Shown here: one piece after another, positions 61,290 to 64,000 of the stretch
Layout of the letters: each line of letters starts with the position of its first letter
How positions within the stretch are numbered: the first letter of the stretch is position 1
NCBI GenBank assembly: GCA_050748045.1
Contig: JBOGIW010000612.1
Location: forward strand, 14,701-78,700
Direction: 5' to 3'
From: CAVYVZ01 sp050748045
GTDB taxonomy: Bacteria > Acidobacteriota > Vicinamibacteria > Vicinamibacterales > UBA2999
DNA length: 64,000 nucleotides
Made by a program: the position numbers and the translations under genes
Notes under the pieces: model-generated
Database searches by the model: none
What the model saw: only the letters and a program-made list of their open reading frames with translations
Told to the model about the DNA's origin: nothing

Positions 61290-61955
61290 TCATGTCTCGG
61301 CCCAGAGCCTCACGAGGTTTCCGAGGGTTTTTTCAAGGAGCAGCCGCGGCTCGCCGCCCTCGGGCACCACCGACCGCAAGCGGACTAAGTCATATACGAT
61401 CTCGCGCTGGTCCTCTCGCCGCAAAACGCTCTGTACCCAGCCGACGCAGACATACCGCTCGCCGCGCGTGACCGGTGATACACAATGCGGCACTCGGGTC
61501 GAGTAGACGATGGCGCTGCCCGCTTCAAGCTTTACGGTCCGGTTCTCCCCTGCCATGTCCAGGTGCAGCTCGCCGCCATCGTACGAATCGGGATCAGACA
61601 GATAGAGCGTGAACGACAAGTCCGACCGCACGAGCCCACGATCATCCTGCATCACGGGGAAGTCCACATGCATTCCGTAGCCATTTCCCGGAACGTACCG
61701 CGCAAATCGCATCTTGGTCCACCGACTGGGGCGAGCGTATACCGGGAAGGTCGGGTGCCGCATCAGTGCGGTCTTCACGAGGCTTGTCAGATCCAGCGCA
61801 GTGGGATCATCGAAGTCGATTTGGCCGTTCGCCTTCTTGCCCACAGTACCGGCACCTTTTCCGCGGAGCTGGCCGTCAATGAACGGAGCTTCTGCCAGCG
61901 CGGCGCGGACGTGCGCCAACTCGTCGGACGTCAACACGCGATCGATTGCGATCAT
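61290..61955 (-). CDS. PKHD-type Fe(II)/2-oxoglutarate hydroxylase (PiuC/YbiX-like)
   Basis: A 221-residue protein; ATG at 61955 (reading MIAIDRVLTSDELAHVR) is chosen over a longer frame because a GGAGG-type site precedes it on the minus strand. The metal site is His96-x-Asp98 (GYGMHVDFP) and His157 (STRVPHCVSPV), with the 2-oxoglutarate-binding Arg in RGERYVCVGWVQS. The C-terminal YDLVRLR region matches the family end. Members are often linked to iron or TonB-receptor genes, but none is seen here. The substrate is unknown, and there is no sign it belongs to the cluster. Confidence 0.9.
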   Translation of the reverse strand: MIAIDRVLTSDELAHVRAALAEAPFIDGQLRGKGAGTVGKKANGQIDFDDPTALDLTSLVKTALMRHPTFPVYARPSRWTKMRFARYVPGNGYGMHVDFPVMQDDRGLVRSDLSFTLYLSDPDSYDGGELHLDMAGENRTVKLEAGSAIVYSTRVPHCVSPVTRGERYVCVGWVQSVLRREDQREIVYDLVRLRSVVPEGGEPRLLLEKTLGNLVRLWAET

Positions 61956-62694
61956 GAGCTTACCTCCAGAGACTGCTCGGCTTCCGATCGACAGCGGCAA
62001 ACGGCCTCTTGAACCACCTCACGAGCAACTGACCCAACGCTTCGTGAATTGGTGTCCTCGTTCCGGGAATTGCCGGCGCTCGGTGAATAGACCGGTCTGC
62101 GACGAGGCCAAGACCGCCATTCACGCCCAGTGCCTCGCGGTCGCGAACTGCGGTGGCGGAACGCATAGGGCCATCTATCAAGTCGCACATCGTCCGCGGG
62201 ACACGGCGAAATCAACGGCGATGCGGTTCGGGTGAGAGCAGGCAACACATCAGGCAGCGGGAATGACACGCTTCCGCCGTTGGTGGCCCGAATGGCCGAT
62301 GTGGTGAGGACACCAATATTCGCAGACGCGCCCAGAGACTGCCGCCGGTCTGCAGCGCCGCGTCTAAGCTATCCCCTTCGCGCGAACCGGGCAATCAACC
62401 ATTGGAGCGGTTGATGGTGTAGTTCCAGAGCTCGTGACCGCCTCCCAGCGTTTCAGCAGCGACCGAGAGCAATGATGAAGATCCGATGCCTCAATGACTT
62501 ACGGCGCCGAAGCGACCTCACATCGATCAGAGTCGACTTCGTGGCAACCGCATCTGTCGAAGGGATTAGCAGATCATTGACATTGGGACCTGGCACGGTC
62601 CCGATCTTTCCCGTGCTGATTTCATCGCAACCGCCGGCTCCACGAACGCTGATCGCACAGCATCGACATCCACAAGTCGTCCATGAGCACTCGT
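61956..62694. other. No recognisable gene
   Basis: No open frame on either strand resembles a protein I recognise. An ABC-2 permease would be expected after the ATPase on the minus strand. A short reading starting MDDLWMSMLCDQRSW appears near 62681 but runs into a stop after 20 residues. The stretch may hold a decayed permease or be non-coding. Confidence 0.4.
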
Positions 62695-63706
62695 CTATCT
62701 TGCGGCCCCTGCCCATCGGCGCTGCATCCCGCGTACGGCCTGAATCCCATCGGCTTCCGAGGGCCTGATCTGATGACCCGTTAACTTGACGAATGCATCT
62801 TCGAGTGTGGGCCGATTGAAGTGCACGCTGTGCACGTGAATCGATGGACTGTTGGCCCGCAGCGCTTCCATCATCTGTGGGATGACCGATTCGCGTCGGT
62901 TGTTTCGATGATCACCTCGCCGCCTGGCGCGAGACGAGCCTTGCTTCCTCGCACCCGCGTCAAACAACTCACAGCGCGATCGTTGTCGGAGGTCACGACC
63001 GCAACGACGTCCCCGCCTGCCAGCGCCTTCAGACCCTGCGGCGTATCGAGGGCGGCGAGGCGACCCCGGTCGATCACGGCGATGCGATCACAGTGCTCGG
63101 CCTCTTCCATATAGTGAGTCGTCATGAACATCGTGATCCCCTGCTGCCGCCGCAGCTCGAGGAGATACTGCCAGATATGCCTTCGTGTCTGCGGGTCCAG
63201 GCCGATGGTCGGTTCATCCAGAAACAGGACCGGGGGACGATGCAGGAGGCCCCGCGCGATCTCCAGTCGACGTTTCATCCCGCCCGAATACATGCGAGTA
63301 GGCGCGTGGGCCTTGTCAGCCAGGTCCAGCAGGGCAAGCAGCTCGTCGGCCCGCGGACCGAAATCGCTGCGAGGTACGTCGTAGAGCATCGCGTGGAACC
63401 GCAAGTTCTCCAGAGCGGTGAACCGGTCGTCAAGGCACGGATCCTGGAAGATGATGCCGATCGATTGGCGGATCCGATCGGGGTGTCGTCGAAGACCGTG
63501 GCCGTTGATCACCGCCGTGCCTGACGTCGGCCGCAACATCGTGCAGAGCATGTTGATCGTCGTCGTCTTTCCCGCGCCGTTCGGGCCGAGAAAGCCAAAG
63601 ACCTCTCCCGGAGCGACGGCGAAGTCGATGTCGTCGACAGCGATCACCGTGCCGAACGAACGCCCCAGTCCTCGAGATCAGTGACAAAGAAGGTATCTGC
63701 AGTCAC
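62695..63706 (-). pseudogene. DrrA/CcmA-like ABC ATPase interrupted by two frameshifts
   Basis: The central frame (63647-62871) is a good ABC ATPase of the drug-export type: Walker A GFLGPNGAGKTT, signature YSGGMKRRLEIA, Walker B VLFLDEPTIGLDP, and the H-loop FMTTHYMEEAEH. Its N-terminal strand (LGRSFGTVIAVDD) is reached from a GTG at 63706 only by a one-base shift near 63675. The family's C-terminal end (RPTLEDAFVKLTGHQIRP) lies in a different frame, joining near 62895 and ending at 62695. Two single-base shifts make an inactive gene or indicate assembly errors. A partner permease is not recognisable downstream. Confidence 0.75.
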
Positions 63707-63932
63707 CTGGCGGCAGTGACGAAGGCCGTCCAGGACGCACATCGGATTGTGTGGGAGCTAACGTCCGCGCTCGACACGACTGTCGGGCCGAAGACCCGTG
63801 CCGTTGGCTGCTGAGGAATCCGCCTCCGCTGATCTCTCTCGCGGCATCCCACAGACACGGTGGAAGCGTATGAATTGTCGGCTGCCGACGTTGACTAGCG
63901 AAGTCGGCCGCGCGCGCCGACGCGTGCGCGTT

Positions 63933-64000
63933 TCAATTGCAGCGGGCGATGAGGAGGGTCATATCGTCGTGTTGCGGCGCATTCCCGACAAAACAATCGG
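63933..64000 (-). CDS. C-terminal end of a PP2C/SpoIIE-type phosphatase, partial
   Basis: The minus strand from the window edge reads 21 residues before a stop (TCA at 63933-63935), ending APQHDDMTLLIARCN. Q-x-D-D-M/I-T-L-L/V is the characteristic last metal-binding motif of RsbU/SpoIIE PP2C-family serine/threonine phosphatases. The protein extends beyond the window. The 226 bases between it and the broken ATPase show nothing else. Confidence 0.6.
   Translation of the reverse strand, partial: DCFVGNAPQHDDMTLLIARCN

Noticed and set aside
62453..62768. Short open frames on both strands near 62.5 kb as genes
   Set aside because: No ribosome-binding site, no protein-like composition and mutual overlap.
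63430..63687. A minus-strand frame starting MSLISRTGAF
   Set aside because: It is the out-of-frame shadow of the ABC ATPase Walker A region; it does help locate the N-terminal frameshift.

Overview
The window reads as GC-rich chromosomal DNA from a Gram-negative bacterium. TolC- and HlyD-type proteins imply an outer membrane. The MacB/FtsX-like permease at 57802-60246 belongs to the duplicated 'orphan permease' type that is expanded in Acidobacteriota, so an acidobacterial soil organism is my best guess (inference only).

Bases 150-57477 form one co-directional (+ strand) block of about 28 genes. Many of them overlap by 4 bases or are separated by under 40 bases, so it behaves as one large biosynthetic operon or a few coupled ones. 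Layout: (a) 150-9418, a sigma-54-type AAA+ activator followed by a complete NHLM-type peptide-export machine (TolC, HlyD, C39-peptidase ABC transporter, second ABC transporter); (b) 9431-11870, a lipoprotein solute-binding protein, a TauD/SyrP-like oxygenase and a 61-residue peptide with a textbook double-glycine leader; (c) 12015-26451, MbtH, a type II thioesterase, a two-module NRPS ending in TE, and an ACP-aminotransferase-C-A(FkbM MT)-PCP protein; (d) 26472-33842, a RiPP-type radical SAM enzyme, a 4-hydroxymandelate-synthase/HPPD-like enzyme, an A-(PRMT-like MT)-PCP protein and an HpgT-like aminotransferase; (e) 33848-40887, an amidohydrolase, a small membrane ORF, a LanB/PEARL-like protein, an unusual A-PCP protein and a GNAT; (f) 40926-57477, a split KS-AT PKS protein, a PurF homologue, an acetamidase-family protein and three more NRPS proteins (C-A-PCP, C-A-PCP-E, C-A-PCP).

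Reading the A-domain pockets by eye gives Asn, Ser, Gln, Asp (epimerised) and 4-hydroxyphenylglycine-like specificities plus three uncertain ones. The KS-AT protein lacks an ACP and the ACP-aminotransferase protein lacks a KS-AT, so together they look like one split module building a beta-amino acid, as in iturin- or microcystin-type pathways. The only TE is in the first NRPS gene, so gene order is not assembly order.

The unusual point is that this NRPS/PKS pathway is interleaved with RiPP-type parts: the GG-leader peptide, a leader-cleaving transporter with its accessory exporters, a radical SAM enzyme of the RiPP-maturation type, and a LanB-like tRNA-dependent enzyme. I propose a hybrid ribosomal/non-ribosomal system, or two co-regulated products sharing one exporter.

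The right flank (57478-64000) is mostly on the minus strand. It holds an ADOP permease with a decayed paralogue fragment, a PKHD-type hydroxylase, a DrrA-like ABC ATPase broken by two frameshifts, a probably frameshifted hypothetical gene, and the tail of a PP2C/SpoIIE phosphatase. It looks like ordinary flank. I saw no tRNA, rRNA, CRISPR array, insertion sequence or replication origin.
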